A stretch of DNA of 64,000 nucleotides from Streptomyces xylophagus (GCF_000716435.1 NZ_JNWO01000024.1:1-64000), one strand, 5' to 3'. Numbered from the stretch's first letter, positions 28,785 to 38,076 are shown. The notes: generated by a model from the sequence alone, not told the origin. Made by a program: numbers and translations.

Positions 28785-30921
28785 GGGACGCGGCGGCGGC
28801 GCGGGCCTCAGCAGCCTCGTTGGGAGCGTTGGCCCGGGTGAAGGCGGCTTCCGCTCGCAGCCAGTGCTCTCGTGCTTCGACAAGCCGATGGGCATCCTCA
28901 TGCGCGCGGGCCAGGTCGTGGAGAGCGTTCCCCTCCCCGTACCAGTCCTCGAACTCTCGATGGACTGCCAGGGTCCGCTGGAATATCTCGATCGCCTCGT
29001 CCCACCGCCCGTTCTGGCGCAGGGCGCTGGCGAGGTTGGTCCCAGCGGCTGCTTCCGTGAGCCGATCCCCGACCTCCCGAAGCAGATCACAGGCGTGCGT
29101 GTGGGCCTCGATCGCCTCCTCGGTTCGACCGGCGTCGTGGAGAGCACCTCCAAAGTTGGTCCACGCAACTCCCTCGCCCCAGCGGTCACCGAGGGCCCTG
29201 AAGAGATCGAGGTTGCGCGTGTGGACTTGAATCGCTTCCTCCAGCCGCCCGGCCTCTGTAAGGGCGATGCCCAAGCCATTGGCCGCCATGGCCTCCTGGT
29301 GGGAGTCCTCGCTCGACCTGAAGAGGTCACGGGCCCGAGTGTGGGCCTCAATGGACTCCTCCCCTCTGCCCATCTGACGCACGGCAGAGCCAAGGCTGTT
29401 CCATGCGCGGGCTTCGTCCCGACGATTCCCCGACCGCCGAGCCGCCCGCTGAACCGTACGTGCCATGGTGATCCAGTCGTCGAAGTACCTCCGGGCCTGG
29501 AGATACTCCCGCAGCTGGTCGGCCAACGAGGCGGCCGGTTCCGCGAACCTCGGCTCCTGCACCCACTGGACAGCGGCCAGCAGCCCTTCTCGCTCACGGT
29601 CGAACCACGCCAGTACAGCCGCCCGCTCCCCGCCTGTCACCACCTCCGGACCGCCCGGCCGCCACATCAGACTCTCCTGCGCCGCCCGCGCCCTGCGACC
29701 GTAGAACCCGAGCACCCGCTCCCTGGCCCGCTGCCCTTCCTCGACCAGTTCCGGATGCGCGGCACCGACACTCACCCCGTACGCCCGCACCAGGTCGTGC
29801 ATCCGCCAGCGCCGGCGCCCACTGCCCCGCTGCACCAGATGGGCACGAGCCAGTGCCTCCAACGTCCGAGCCGCCGAAGCATCCGCCTCGCCCTCGTCCC
29901 CGTCCCCGGTCAGGACGGCGACCACATCACTGGTCACCTCCGGCCCCGGCGCCAACGCCAACAGCCGTATCAGCTGCGCCTGTTGTGCCGACAGGCGGCG
30001 GTACGACAGGTCGAAGGCCGCGCGCACACTGCGCTCGCCGTCGTCGAGGTGGCCCAACAGGTCGCGGGAGGCGCCGAGTTCGGCGGTGAGTTCGGCAACA
30101 GGCTTGTCCCGGTCTACGACCAGCAGCGCGGCGACGATCTGGAGGGCGAGCGGCAGGTATCCGCAGCGGACGGCGAGTCGTCCGGCCTCCTCCGGGTCGT
30201 CCGTGACGCGGCTGTCGCCGGGGTGGGCGATGCGCAGGGCGCGGTCGAGGAGGTCGTACGACTCCTCCGGCGTCAGTTCGTCTAACGCCAGTAACCGGGC
30301 GCCCAGTTGGGGCAGTCGGTCGCGGGAGGTGACCAGCAGCCGGTGCCCCGCGCCACCGCCGGGCAGCAACGGCCGTACCTGAGCGGGCGAGGACGCGTTG
30401 TCGGCGAGGATCAGTACGGCACCCCGTTCGCGGCCCCGGACGGCGAGGGCCGAGCGGTAGAGCGCGGCGCGCGCGTCCAGCCCCGCCGGAATGTGTTCCG
30501 GCTCGGTACCCAGCGCCCGCAGCAGTGCCTCCAACGCCTGACCTGCGGTGACCGGTTCCTCGTCATAGCCGTGCAGGTCCACGAAGAGCACCCCGCCCGG
30601 GAACCTTCCCCGCCCGCACGCCTCGTGCCCGGCCTGCACCGCCAGCGCGGTCTTCCCGATCCCACCGAGCCCGGACACGGCCGCGACGACCACCGCCTCC
30701 GACCCACCCCCGAACTCGGACTCGGACTCGGATGGGTCCAACGCCCGCGACAACTCCCGCAGTTCACCACCCCGCCCGGCGAACCCGACGGCCCGCGCGG
30801 GAAGGGCGTCCAGCGCGCTGGGCGCCGGCGCGTGCTCCCGGTACTCCGCCTTCGCCGTGAACGGGCCCGTGAACTCCCCGCCCCTGAAGTCGAGATGATC
30901 CCCGCCGTACGCACTCACCAT
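28774..30921 (-). CDS. NB-ARC/TPR (NLR-like STAND) ATPase 3
   Basis: 715-residue paralogue of NLR 2. GGDHLDFRGGEFTGP is at residues 6-20, followed by Walker A GLGGIGKTALA (84-94), Walker B VLILADNAS, TSRDRLP, GYLPLALQ (Tyr instead of the usual His), MHD-like MHDLVRAYG and more diverged TPR-like units. I chose ATG 30921, directly before the motif; the longer frame upstream has no support. It overlaps the permease remnant by 11 bp. Without an intact neighbour effector it may use a shared one through the motif, or be an orphan. Confidence 0.9.
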   Translation of the reverse strand: MVSAYGGDHLDFRGGEFTGPFTAKAEYREHAPAPSALDALPARAVGFAGRGGELRELSRALDPSESESEFGGGSEAVVVAAVSGLGGIGKTALAVQAGHEACGRGRFPGGVLFVDLHGYDEEPVTAGQALEALLRALGTEPEHIPAGLDARAALYRSALAVRGRERGAVLILADNASSPAQVRPLLPGGGAGHRLLVTSRDRLPQLGARLLALDELTPEESYDLLDRALRIAHPGDSRVTDDPEEAGRLAVRCGYLPLALQIVAALLVVDRDKPVAELTAELGASRDLLGHLDDGERSVRAAFDLSYRRLSAQQAQLIRLLALAPGPEVTSDVVAVLTGDGDEGEADASAARTLEALARAHLVQRGSGRRRWRMHDLVRAYGVSVGAAHPELVEEGQRARERVLGFYGRRARAAQESLMWRPGGPEVVTGGERAAVLAWFDREREGLLAAVQWVQEPRFAEPAASLADQLREYLQARRYFDDWITMARTVQRAARRSGNRRDEARAWNSLGSAVRQMGRGEESIEAHTRARDLFRSSEDSHQEAMAANGLGIALTEAGRLEEAIQVHTRNLDLFRALGDRWGEGVAWTNFGGALHDAGRTEEAIEAHTHACDLLREVGDRLTEAAAGTNLASALRQNGRWDEAIEIFQRTLAVHREFEDWYGEGNALHDLARAHEDAHRLVEAREHWLRAEAAFTRANAPNEAAEARAAAASLTP

Positions 30922-31090
30922 CGCGCCGTTCCGTCCCCCGCGCCACCGACCGCCACACGTGACCCGGTACAACGGTAAGCCCGCCGCACGCACCCCACAC
31001 AAGGTCTGCGCAGGGACGGAAGACGCGGACATGGCTCGCGGGCCGCTCGGCGCACCAGCCCATGGATCAGCTCACGAATCAGCCCACGGC

Positions 31091-31783
31091 TCAGACCTCC
31101 GACAGCAGCCAGCCGATGCGCAGTTCCTCCGCACCGGGGCGGAACACCCGCATGAGTTCCGCCCGTTCGGGGTCGTCCTCGGCGAGGTTGTCGGCGAGGA
31201 GGGCCTGCGAGGCGATTGTCTGGGGCCGGGCGCCGAGCGCGGCGCGCAGGTGGAGTGAGCGGCGCAGCATCGCCAGCCGCTCGGCGGGCTCCTTGTGCGG
31301 TGCGAGGTGCCGGATGATGTAGGACTCGAAGAGGCCGTCGCCGGACGCCGTCGCGACCTCCAGGGCCCTCTCGTAGCGCGGGACGGCGCCGGTCGCGTCC
31401 TCGTCGATGTTGTCCAGCAGGACCGCCCAGTGGTACTCGGCCCAGGCGCGCGTCTTCTCATCACCGCGCTCGTCGCCGCTCTCGACCGCCGCGCGGTAGC
31501 CGGCCTCGGCCGCGGCGCGGTCGTCGGGGCGGGGGTCGCGCCGGAACAGCAGGCGACTGTAGGCCAGTCGGCCCGTGAGCAGGTGCCGGGTCGGCGACGC
31601 GGGATCGAGCGCCGCGACCGCCTTCTCGGCCTCGTCATGCCCTTCGATCCGGAAGAACCAGCGGTCCACGGCGATCTCCGCGCGCAGTTCGGGGTCGGTG
31701 TCCGGGTCCAGGGCGGCGAGCGCGGCGTCCCATTCCCCGAGCAGATGCAGACTGCGAGCCATGTAGGCGTCATCAGTTATCAT
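31091..31783 (-). CDS. TPR-like helical repeat protein
   Basis: 230-residue soluble protein made of helical hairpins (ARSLHLLGEWDAALAALDPD, AWAEYHWAVLLDNIDEDATG, RLAMLRRSLHLRAALGARPQ), resembling tetratricopeptide repeats. No catalytic motif is seen. The ATG at 31783 is on the opposite strand to the start region of the next gene, so the two are divergent with overlapping 5' ends. A second ATG at 31762 would start inside the operator-like repeat. Function unknown; it is not an NB-ARC protein. Confidence 0.75.
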   Translation of the reverse strand: MITDDAYMARSLHLLGEWDAALAALDPDTDPELRAEIAVDRWFFRIEGHDEAEKAVAALDPASPTRHLLTGRLAYSRLLFRRDPRPDDRAAAEAGYRAAVESGDERGDEKTRAWAEYHWAVLLDNIDEDATGAVPRYERALEVATASGDGLFESYIIRHLAPHKEPAERLAMLRRSLHLRAALGARPQTIASQALLADNLAEDDPERAELMRVFRPGAEELRIGWLLSEV

Positions 31784-31840
31784 GGCACCTACATTAGGAA
31801 GCGGCGATGTAGGCGGTCAAGTGCAATACGGTGACTACAT
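31761..31840. promoter_or_regulatory. Duplicated operator-like element between divergent genes
   Basis: Two 34-bp units (31761-31794 and 31807-31840) have the same layout: ATGTAGGCG, about 19 other bases, then C/ACTACAT. The half-sites recur in alternating orientation at exact 46-bp spacing. This suggests a cooperative repressor site covering both start regions. Confidence 0.55.
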
Positions 31841-32339
31841 TGGGAACGTGACGCGGTTGGCCGTCGAGTTGGCCAACACCGGGACACTCGACCAACACGG
31901 CGAACTGGTAGCGGAGTTCTTCACGGAGCACGAGGTCACGCCACCCCCGGAGGGCGACTACGGCGACCTGCCGAACCTCGTACGCACGGCCCTGGCACAG
32001 TCGGTCGACGGCGCGGTCCCCGAAGCCGTGCACCGCCTTCTCCGCGACTATCCGCCGGAGATGCACCTGTCCGACCACGACGACCTCGGCGGCTGGCACA
32101 TCCACTTCAGCCGCAACGGCACCCCGGCCCAGCGCTGGGCCGGCCAACTGATCGCCGCCCAGCTCGCCCTGGTCGTGGCCGGCGATCCGGCGGTGACACT
32201 CGGGCGCTGCGCCGCGATCGGATGCGAAAACTACTTCGTGGACCAGTCACGCAACCGAACCCGCCGCTTCTGCTCCAACGCCTGCGCCAGCCGGACGACG
32301 GTCGCGGCACATCGGGCCCGGGCGGCGAAGAAGTCGTAG
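31821..32339 (+). CDS. CGNR-type zinc-finger protein (ABATE-like N-terminal domain)
   Basis: About 172 residues. The N-terminal part (TRLAVELANT, then ETA-poor helices) resembles the ABATE domain of this family. The C-terminal zinc finger reads RCAAIGCENYFVDQSRNRTR followed by RFCSNACASR, so the signature Cys-Gly-Asn-Arg is here Cys-Ala-Ser-Arg. Family members are thought to be transcription regulators in actinobacteria. The start is uncertain: GTG 31821 and GTG 31848 are both plausible, ATG 31782 would add residues but overlaps the operator repeats. It is divergent from the TPR gene and may autoregulate through the repeated element. Confidence 0.8.
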   Translation: MQYGDYIGNVTRLAVELANTGTLDQHGELVAEFFTEHEVTPPPEGDYGDLPNLVRTALAQSVDGAVPEAVHRLLRDYPPEMHLSDHDDLGGWHIHFSRNGTPAQRWAGQLIAAQLALVVAGDPAVTLGRCAAIGCENYFVDQSRNRTRRFCSNACASRTTVAAHRARAAKKS

Positions 32340-32753
32340 CAGCAAGGTCCGTTCGTGGGACCCCCGTTCACCGCGCGCACGGAGACAACAACCGGCGAGC
32401 CCTGCAAACGGCGACCGGCCACCGGCGACTTTGCGCCACCCCCCACTTCCCCACACACCCGACCACCACCCCCACCACAAACGCACTCCCCTTCGACCCC
32501 CGCCCACACACCCGACGCCGATCGAACAGTCCTCGGAACCCGCCGCTCCGACGAATGGCAAGGTAGATCGGCATATTCACCGCTCCTTCGACGCCACCCA
32601 CCACCCCCGAACCGCCACTCAGCGTCACCGCCCACCCCCACCCCGACCGCAATCGATCTCCGCCGCTCGACCGAATCCGTACGTTCCTACAATCCGTAAT
32701 CCTGGCCGAACAGACCGTAGTCACCGCACCCCGGCGCCCCTAGCTTGTGGCCC
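32340..32753. other. Gene-free stretch, C-rich
   Basis: No convincing gene. The middle is a long C/A-rich tract (32430-32530) with no T-rich coding bias. Near the right end TAGCTT at 32741-32746 could be a -10 element placing transcription start at or next to the following GTG, that is a leaderless mRNA. Confidence 0.5.
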
Positions 32754-33476
32754 GTGCGCCGACCCCCAGTTCAACCCAGCCAGTCCACGCCGCCCACGCC
32801 GCCGTTCAACGCCCCCGCCGCCCGCCGGCTCCGTACCGCTCTCAACATGGGTCCCGAACATGTCGCGTACGGAATGCGTGCCTCTTACGGGCTGTCTTAT
32901 GTGACGCCTGACCTGGTCATCGCCTGGGAGCGTGGGCTCACCGCGCCCTCCAGCCCCGAACTCACGGCACTCGCGGGCGTGTTGTGGTGTTCGGCGGGTG
33001 AACTCATCGGCAAGCCACGCACGCTGCGTGAGCACCGCCTCGCGCATGGCCTCGCGCCGGAGGACGTCGCCCGTGCCGTCGGGCTCGAACTCCTCGCGTA
33101 TCTGCGGATGGAGGAGCACGACGAGTGGCGCGGCACCGAGCGTCAGTCCTCCGCGCTCGCCGATCTCCTCGACCTCTCGCTGCCCGACTTCGTCAGCGTC
33201 ACCGGACGCGACAGCAAGCTCGCGGAACTGCTGCGCAGCGCCATGACCACACGCTGGCAGGGATACGTCCGGCCGATCGGCAAAATGGTGCCGCTGGACC
33301 GGCGTCTCCTGGAGGACGCCCTCCAGGAGTTGCACGAGGACTACCAGGCGCAGATGGTCGCCACGCTCAGCTGGGGCGGCGGCAACTCGGCCGTCGACGC
33401 GAACGAGGCCGGCCGTGACTTCCTCGACCAGATCATCAACCGCTTCTGGTCCATGGTCGAGAAGAGCACCTACTGA
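32754..33476 (+). CDS. XRE-family helix-turn-helix regulator
   Basis: 240-residue protein. After a Pro-rich N-terminus there are two helix-turn-helix-like units, YGLSYVTPDLVIAWERGLTA and a second in HRLAHGLAPEDVARAVGLE, then a C-terminal helical domain ending FLDQIINRFWSMVEKS. The duplicated XRE fold is common in Streptomyces developmental regulators. GTG 32754 is the likely start, possibly leaderless; a TTG nine bases upstream is in frame. It converges on pfkA with a 35-bp gap. Confidence 0.85.
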   Translation: MRRPPVQPSQSTPPTPPFNAPAARRLRTALNMGPEHVAYGMRASYGLSYVTPDLVIAWERGLTAPSSPELTALAGVLWCSAGELIGKPRTLREHRLAHGLAPEDVARAVGLELLAYLRMEEHDEWRGTERQSSALADLLDLSLPDFVSVTGRDSKLAELLRSAMTTRWQGYVRPIGKMVPLDRRLLEDALQELHEDYQAQMVATLSWGGGNSAVDANEAGRDFLDQIINRFWSMVEKSTY

Positions 33477-33511
33477 GCACGCAGCACTGACAAATCACGT
33501 ACCAGAACCGG

Positions 33512-34537
33512 CTAGAAGACCGACTCCGCCTCGTCCATCCGGTCCTTCGGCACCGTCTTCAACTCGGTGACCGCCTCCGCCAACGGCACCATCACCACGT
33601 CCGTCCCCCGCAGCGCCGTCATCCGCCCGAACTCCCCCCGGTGTGCCGCCTCCACCGCGTGCCAGCCGAACCGCGTCGCCAACACCCGGTCGTACGCGGT
33701 GGGTACGCCACCCCGCTGGATGTGGCCGAGGATGACCGGCTTGGCCTCCTTGCCGAGGCGGCGCTCCAACTCGTAGGCCAGCGCCGTGCCGATGCCCTGG
33801 AAGCGCTCGTGGCCGAACTGGTCGATCTCGCCCTTGCCGTAGTCCATGGAACCCTCGGCGGGATGCGCGCCCTCCGCCACGCACACGACGGCGAACTTCT
33901 TGCCGCGGGCGAAGCGTTCCTCGACCATCTTCACCAAGTCAGCCGGGTCGAAGGGGCGTTCCGGCAGGCAGATGCCGTGCGCGCCCGCCGCCATGCCGGA
34001 CTCCAGCGCGATCCAGCCCGCGTGCCGGCCCATGACCTCGACGACCATCACCCGTTGGTGGGACTCCGCCGTGGTCTTGAGGCGGTCCATCGCCTCCGTC
34101 GCGACCCCAACCGCCGTGTCGAAGCCGAAGGTGCGGTCCGTGGACGAGATGTCGTTGTCGATCGTCTTGGGGACCCCGACCACCGGCAGGCCGGCGTCCG
34201 ACAGCATGCGTGCCGCCGTCAGCGTGCCCTCGCCGCCGATCGGGATCAGCGCGTCGATCCCGAAGTCCCGCGCGATGTCCAGCGCGTCCTCGCACGCCTG
34301 CCGCAGCCGGTCCCGCTCCAGTCGCGAGGAGCCCAGGATCGTGCCGCCGCGGGCGAGGATGCCGCTGACCGCGTCGAGGTCGAGGGTGCGGTAGTGACCG
34401 TCGAGCAGTCCCGCGTAGCCGTCCTCGAAGCCGATGACCTCGTCGCCGTAGTTGTCGACCGCTCGGTGCACGACCGATCGGATCACGGCGTTCAGGCCGG
34501 GGCAGTCGCCGCCTGCGGTGAGAACTCCGATGCGCAT
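33512..34537 (-). CDS. pfkA: ATP-dependent 6-phosphofructokinase
   Basis: 341-residue glycolytic enzyme that phosphorylates fructose 6-phosphate. The N-terminal GVLTAGGDCPGLNAVIR binds nucleotide. At residues 101-105 it has GGEGT with Gly104, and at 123-129 PKTIDND with Lys124. Gly104 with Lys124 is the actinobacterial ATP-dependent combination within the mixed-substrate group; pyrophosphate enzymes have Asp104. The catalytic Asp127 and MGRHAGWIAL are present. It is divergent from pta, separated by 187 bp. Confidence 0.96.
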   Translation of the reverse strand: MRIGVLTAGGDCPGLNAVIRSVVHRAVDNYGDEVIGFEDGYAGLLDGHYRTLDLDAVSGILARGGTILGSSRLERDRLRQACEDALDIARDFGIDALIPIGGEGTLTAARMLSDAGLPVVGVPKTIDNDISSTDRTFGFDTAVGVATEAMDRLKTTAESHQRVMVVEVMGRHAGWIALESGMAAGAHGICLPERPFDPADLVKMVEERFARGKKFAVVCVAEGAHPAEGSMDYGKGEIDQFGHERFQGIGTALAYELERRLGKEAKPVILGHIQRGGVPTAYDRVLATRFGWHAVEAAHRGEFGRMTALRGTDVVMVPLAEAVTELKTVPKDRMDEAESVF

Positions 34538-34724
34538 CGTGCTGTGTCTCCTGCTCGCTGTTGAGACCGGTGAGCCGGCTCCGATTGTTTCACGTCCCCC
34601 AGGGCGGTGCCGCTCCCGTCGGACCGGCGGGCGCCTTAACCACCCCCAGAGGTATTGTCAAGAGGGTTCTGCTCACCCCGGTGGGCGATTTTTATGACCA
34701 CCGAAACGAAGCGAGGTAGCACGC

Positions 34725-36836
34725 GTGACCCGCAGCGTGTACGTGACCGGGATCGACCGCGGCGACGGCCGTCAGGTCGTCGAGCTGGGGGTCATGGAAC
34801 TCCTGACCCGGCAGGTCGACCGGGTGGGGGTGTTCCGTCCCCTCGTCCACGACGGTCCCGACCGCCTCTTCGAGCTGCTGCGTGCGCGCTATCGGCTGTC
34901 CCAGGACCCGGCGACCGTCTACGGCATGGACTACCACGAGGCCTCCGCCCTCCAGGCCGAGCAGGGGACGGATGAGCTGGTGTCGACTCTTGTCGACCGG
35001 TTCCATCTCGTCGCCCGCGACTACGACGTCGTCCTGGTCCTCGGGACCGACTTCGCGGACACCCAGTTCCCGGACGAGCTGGCCCTCAACGCCCGCCTCG
35101 CGAACGAGTTCGGCGCGTCCGTGATCCCCGTCGTCGGCGGACGCAAGCAGACCGCCGAGTCGGTGCTCGCGGAGACCCGGAACGCGTATCGCGCGTACGA
35201 CGGCCTCGGCTGCGACGTCCTCGCCATGGTCACCAACCGGGTCGCCCCCGAGGACCGGGAGGAGATCGCCCAACGACTCACCACCCGGCTGCCGGTGCCC
35301 TGTTACGTCGTACCGGACGAGCCCGCGCTCTCCGCGCCGACCGTCGCGCAGATCACCCACGCCCTCGGCGGCCGGGTGCTGCTCGGGGACGAGTCGGGGC
35401 TCGCCCGGGACGCGCTGGACTTCGTGTTCGGCGGGGCGATGCTGCCCAACTTCCTGAACGCGCTGACCCCCGGCTGTCTCGTCGTCACCCCGGGCGACCG
35501 CGCCGACCTCGTCATCGGCGCGCTCGCCGCGCACAGCGCCGGCACCCCGCCGATAGCCGGCGTGCTGCTCACCCTGAACGAGGTGCCGACCGACACGATC
35601 CTCACCCTCGCCGCCCGCCTCGCGCCGGGCACCCCGGTGGTCTCGGTGGCCGGGACCTCCTTCCCCACCGCCGCCGAACTCTTCTCCCTGGAGGGGAAGT
35701 TGAACGCGGCCACCCCGCGCAAGGCGGAGACCGCGCTCGGCCTCTTCGAGCGGTACGTCGACACGAGCGACCTGCTCAGGCGGGTCTCGGCGCCCAGCAG
35801 CAACCGCCTCACCCCGATGATGTTCGAGCACACGCTCCTGGAGCGGGCCCGCTCCGACAAGCGCCGGATCGTCCTCCCCGAGGGCACCGAGCCGCGCGTC
35901 CTGCACGCCGCCGAGGTGCTGCTGCGCCGGGGCGTCTGCGAGCTGACCCTGCTCGGCCCCGAGGACCAGATCCGCAAGCGGGCCGCCGACCTCGGCATCG
36001 ACCTCAGCGCCGCCCAGCTGATCGACCCGCACATCTCCGGACTGCGCGACCGCTTCGCCGAGAAGTACGCCGAGCTGCGCGCCCACAAGGGCGTGACCGT
36101 CGAGCTGGCCTACGACGTCGTCGCCGACGTGAACTACTTCGGCACCCTGATGGTGCAGGAGGGCCTCGCCGACGGCATGGTCTCGGGCGCCGTGCACTCC
36201 ACGGCCGCCACCATCCGCCCCGCCTTCGAGATCATCAAGACCAAGCCGGACGCCGACATCGTCTCGTCCGTCTTCTTCATGTGCCTCGCCGACAAGGTCC
36301 TCGTCTACGGCGACTGCGCCGTCAACCCCGACCCGAACGCCGAGCAGTTGGCCGACATCGCCATCCAATCGGCCGCCACCGCCGAGCAGTTCGGCGTCGC
36401 GGCGCGCATCGCGATGCTCTCGTACTCCACCGGTACGTCCGGCTCGGGCATCGACGTCGACAAGGTGCGCGAGGCGACCGAACTGGTCCGGCTGCGGCGG
36501 GCCGATCTGCGGATCGAGGGGCCCATCCAGTACGACGCCGCCGTCGAACCCACCGTCGCCGCCACCAAGTTGCCCGAGTCCGAAGTCGCCGGTCAGGCAA
36601 GCGTGTTGATCTTCCCGGACCTCAACACCGGCAACAACACCTACAAGGCCGTGCAGCGTTCGGCCGGCGCGATCGCGGTCGGGCCGGTACTGCAGGGACT
36701 GCGCAAGCCGGTCAACGACCTCTCCCGGGGCGCCCTCGTCTCGGACATCGTCAACACGGTCGCGATCACGGCGATCCAGGCGCAGAACCCCAAGAACCAG
36801 GCCCAGAACCCGATCGAGAAGGCAACCGCCCAGTGA
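34725..36836 (+). CDS. pta: Phosphate acetyltransferase (long form)
   Basis: 703-residue enzyme that interconverts acetyl-CoA and acetyl phosphate. The N-terminal third is the P-loop-like domain of long Pta (starts YVTGIDRGDGRQVVELGVME), the middle is a DRTGG domain (PNFLNALTPGCLVVTPGDR), and the C-terminal ~330 residues are the catalytic PTA domain with FPDLNTGNNTYKAVQRSAGA. GTG is supported by GAGGT eight bases upstream. It overlaps ackA by four bases (GTGA). Confidence 0.96.
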   Translation: MTRSVYVTGIDRGDGRQVVELGVMELLTRQVDRVGVFRPLVHDGPDRLFELLRARYRLSQDPATVYGMDYHEASALQAEQGTDELVSTLVDRFHLVARDYDVVLVLGTDFADTQFPDELALNARLANEFGASVIPVVGGRKQTAESVLAETRNAYRAYDGLGCDVLAMVTNRVAPEDREEIAQRLTTRLPVPCYVVPDEPALSAPTVAQITHALGGRVLLGDESGLARDALDFVFGGAMLPNFLNALTPGCLVVTPGDRADLVIGALAAHSAGTPPIAGVLLTLNEVPTDTILTLAARLAPGTPVVSVAGTSFPTAAELFSLEGKLNAATPRKAETALGLFERYVDTSDLLRRVSAPSSNRLTPMMFEHTLLERARSDKRRIVLPEGTEPRVLHAAEVLLRRGVCELTLLGPEDQIRKRAADLGIDLSAAQLIDPHISGLRDRFAEKYAELRAHKGVTVELAYDVVADVNYFGTLMVQEGLADGMVSGAVHSTAATIRPAFEIIKTKPDADIVSSVFFMCLADKVLVYGDCAVNPDPNAEQLADIAIQSAATAEQFGVAARIAMLSYSTGTSGSGIDVDKVREATELVRLRRADLRIEGPIQYDAAVEPTVAATKLPESEVAGQASVLIFPDLNTGNNTYKAVQRSAGAIAVGPVLQGLRKPVNDLSRGALVSDIVNTVAITAIQAQNPKNQAQNPIEKATAQ

Positions 36837-38044
36837 GTCCCACCCGCGTCCTCGTTCTCAACTCCGGCTCATCGTCGGTGAAGTACCAGCTGCTCGACAT
36901 GCGCGGCGACGAACGGCTGGCCCTGGGGCTCGTCGAGCGCATCGGCGAGGAGACCTCCCGGCTCAAGCACACCTGCGTCACGACCGGCGCCGTACGGGAG
37001 TTCACCGGCCCGATCCTCGATCACGAGGCCGCCCTGAAGGCCGTAGCGGAAGAATTGACGAAGGACGGACTCGGCCTGGATTCGCCCGAGTTGGCCGCGA
37101 TCGGGCATCGGGTCGTGCACGGTGGGCAGACCTTCACCGCGCCCACCGTCATCGACGACGCCGTGCTCGCCGAGATCGAGCGGCTGATCCCCGTCGCGCC
37201 GTTGCACAATCCGGCGAACCTCGTCGGGATCCGGACCGCGATGGCGCTGCGGCCCGACCTGCCGCAGGTGGCCGTGTTCGACACCGCGTTCCACACGACG
37301 ATGCCGGAGTCGGCCGCGCGGTACGCGATCGACGTGGCGACCGCCGACGCGTACCGGATCCGGCGGTACGGGTTCCACGGGACCTCGCACGCGTATGTGT
37401 CGCGGGCGACGGCGAAGCTGCTCGGCAAGGCGCCCGAGGACGTCAACGTGATCGTGCTGCATCTCGGGAACGGGGCGTCCGCCTCCGCCGTACGAGGTGG
37501 CCGGTGTGTGGACACGTCCATGGGGCTGACGCCGTTGGAGGGGCTGGTGATGGGGACGCGGTCGGGAGACCTGGATCCGGCTGTCATCTTCCATTTGATG
37601 CGTGTTGGCGAAATGTCCACCGATGAGATCGACACTCTTCTCAACAAGAAGAGCGGTCTGATCGGGTTGTGCGGGGACAACGACATGCGCGAGATCCGGC
37701 GCCGGATCGACGAGGGTGACGAACAGGCGGAACTGGCCTTCGACATCTACATTCACCGTTTGAAGAAGTACATCGGTGCCTACTGCGCGGTACTCGGCCG
37801 GGTGGACGCGGTCGCCTTCACGGCGGGAGTCGGGGAGAACGCGAGCGCCGTACGGGAGGCTGCCGTCGCGGGCCTGGAGCTGCTGGGGCTCGAGGTGGAC
37901 GGCGCGCTGAACGCCGTACGGAGTGACGAGCCGCGGCTGATCTCGCCCGCGTCCGGGCGGGTCGCGGTCGCGGTGGTGCCGACGGACGAGGAATTGGAGA
38001 TCGCCACACAGACCTATGCACTGGTCGGAAATTACAACGCCTGA
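36833..38044 (+). CDS. ackA: Acetate kinase
   Basis: 403-residue enzyme that makes ATP from acetyl phosphate, or acetyl phosphate from acetate. Signatures: VLVLNSGSSSVKYQL at the start, GHRVVHGG, FDTAFHTTMPE, RRYGFHGTSHAYV, LHLGNGASASAV and TRSGDLDP. The GTG overlaps the pta stop, so the two are translationally coupled. A much longer in-frame reading begins inside pta and is rejected. Confidence 0.96.
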   Translation: MSPTRVLVLNSGSSSVKYQLLDMRGDERLALGLVERIGEETSRLKHTCVTTGAVREFTGPILDHEAALKAVAEELTKDGLGLDSPELAAIGHRVVHGGQTFTAPTVIDDAVLAEIERLIPVAPLHNPANLVGIRTAMALRPDLPQVAVFDTAFHTTMPESAARYAIDVATADAYRIRRYGFHGTSHAYVSRATAKLLGKAPEDVNVIVLHLGNGASASAVRGGRCVDTSMGLTPLEGLVMGTRSGDLDPAVIFHLMRVGEMSTDEIDTLLNKKSGLIGLCGDNDMREIRRRIDEGDEQAELAFDIYIHRLKKYIGAYCAVLGRVDAVAFTAGVGENASAVREAAVAGLELLGLEVDGALNAVRSDEPRLISPASGRVAVAVVPTDEELEIATQTYALVGNYNA

Positions 38045-38076
38045 GCGCATGCCCGCCCATTTGTATCTTCCGCCAG

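Noticed and set aside
36281..36832. Longer acetate kinase start inside pta
   Set aside because: The added N-terminus is an out-of-frame reading of Pta; the coupled GTG gives a normal-length AckA.
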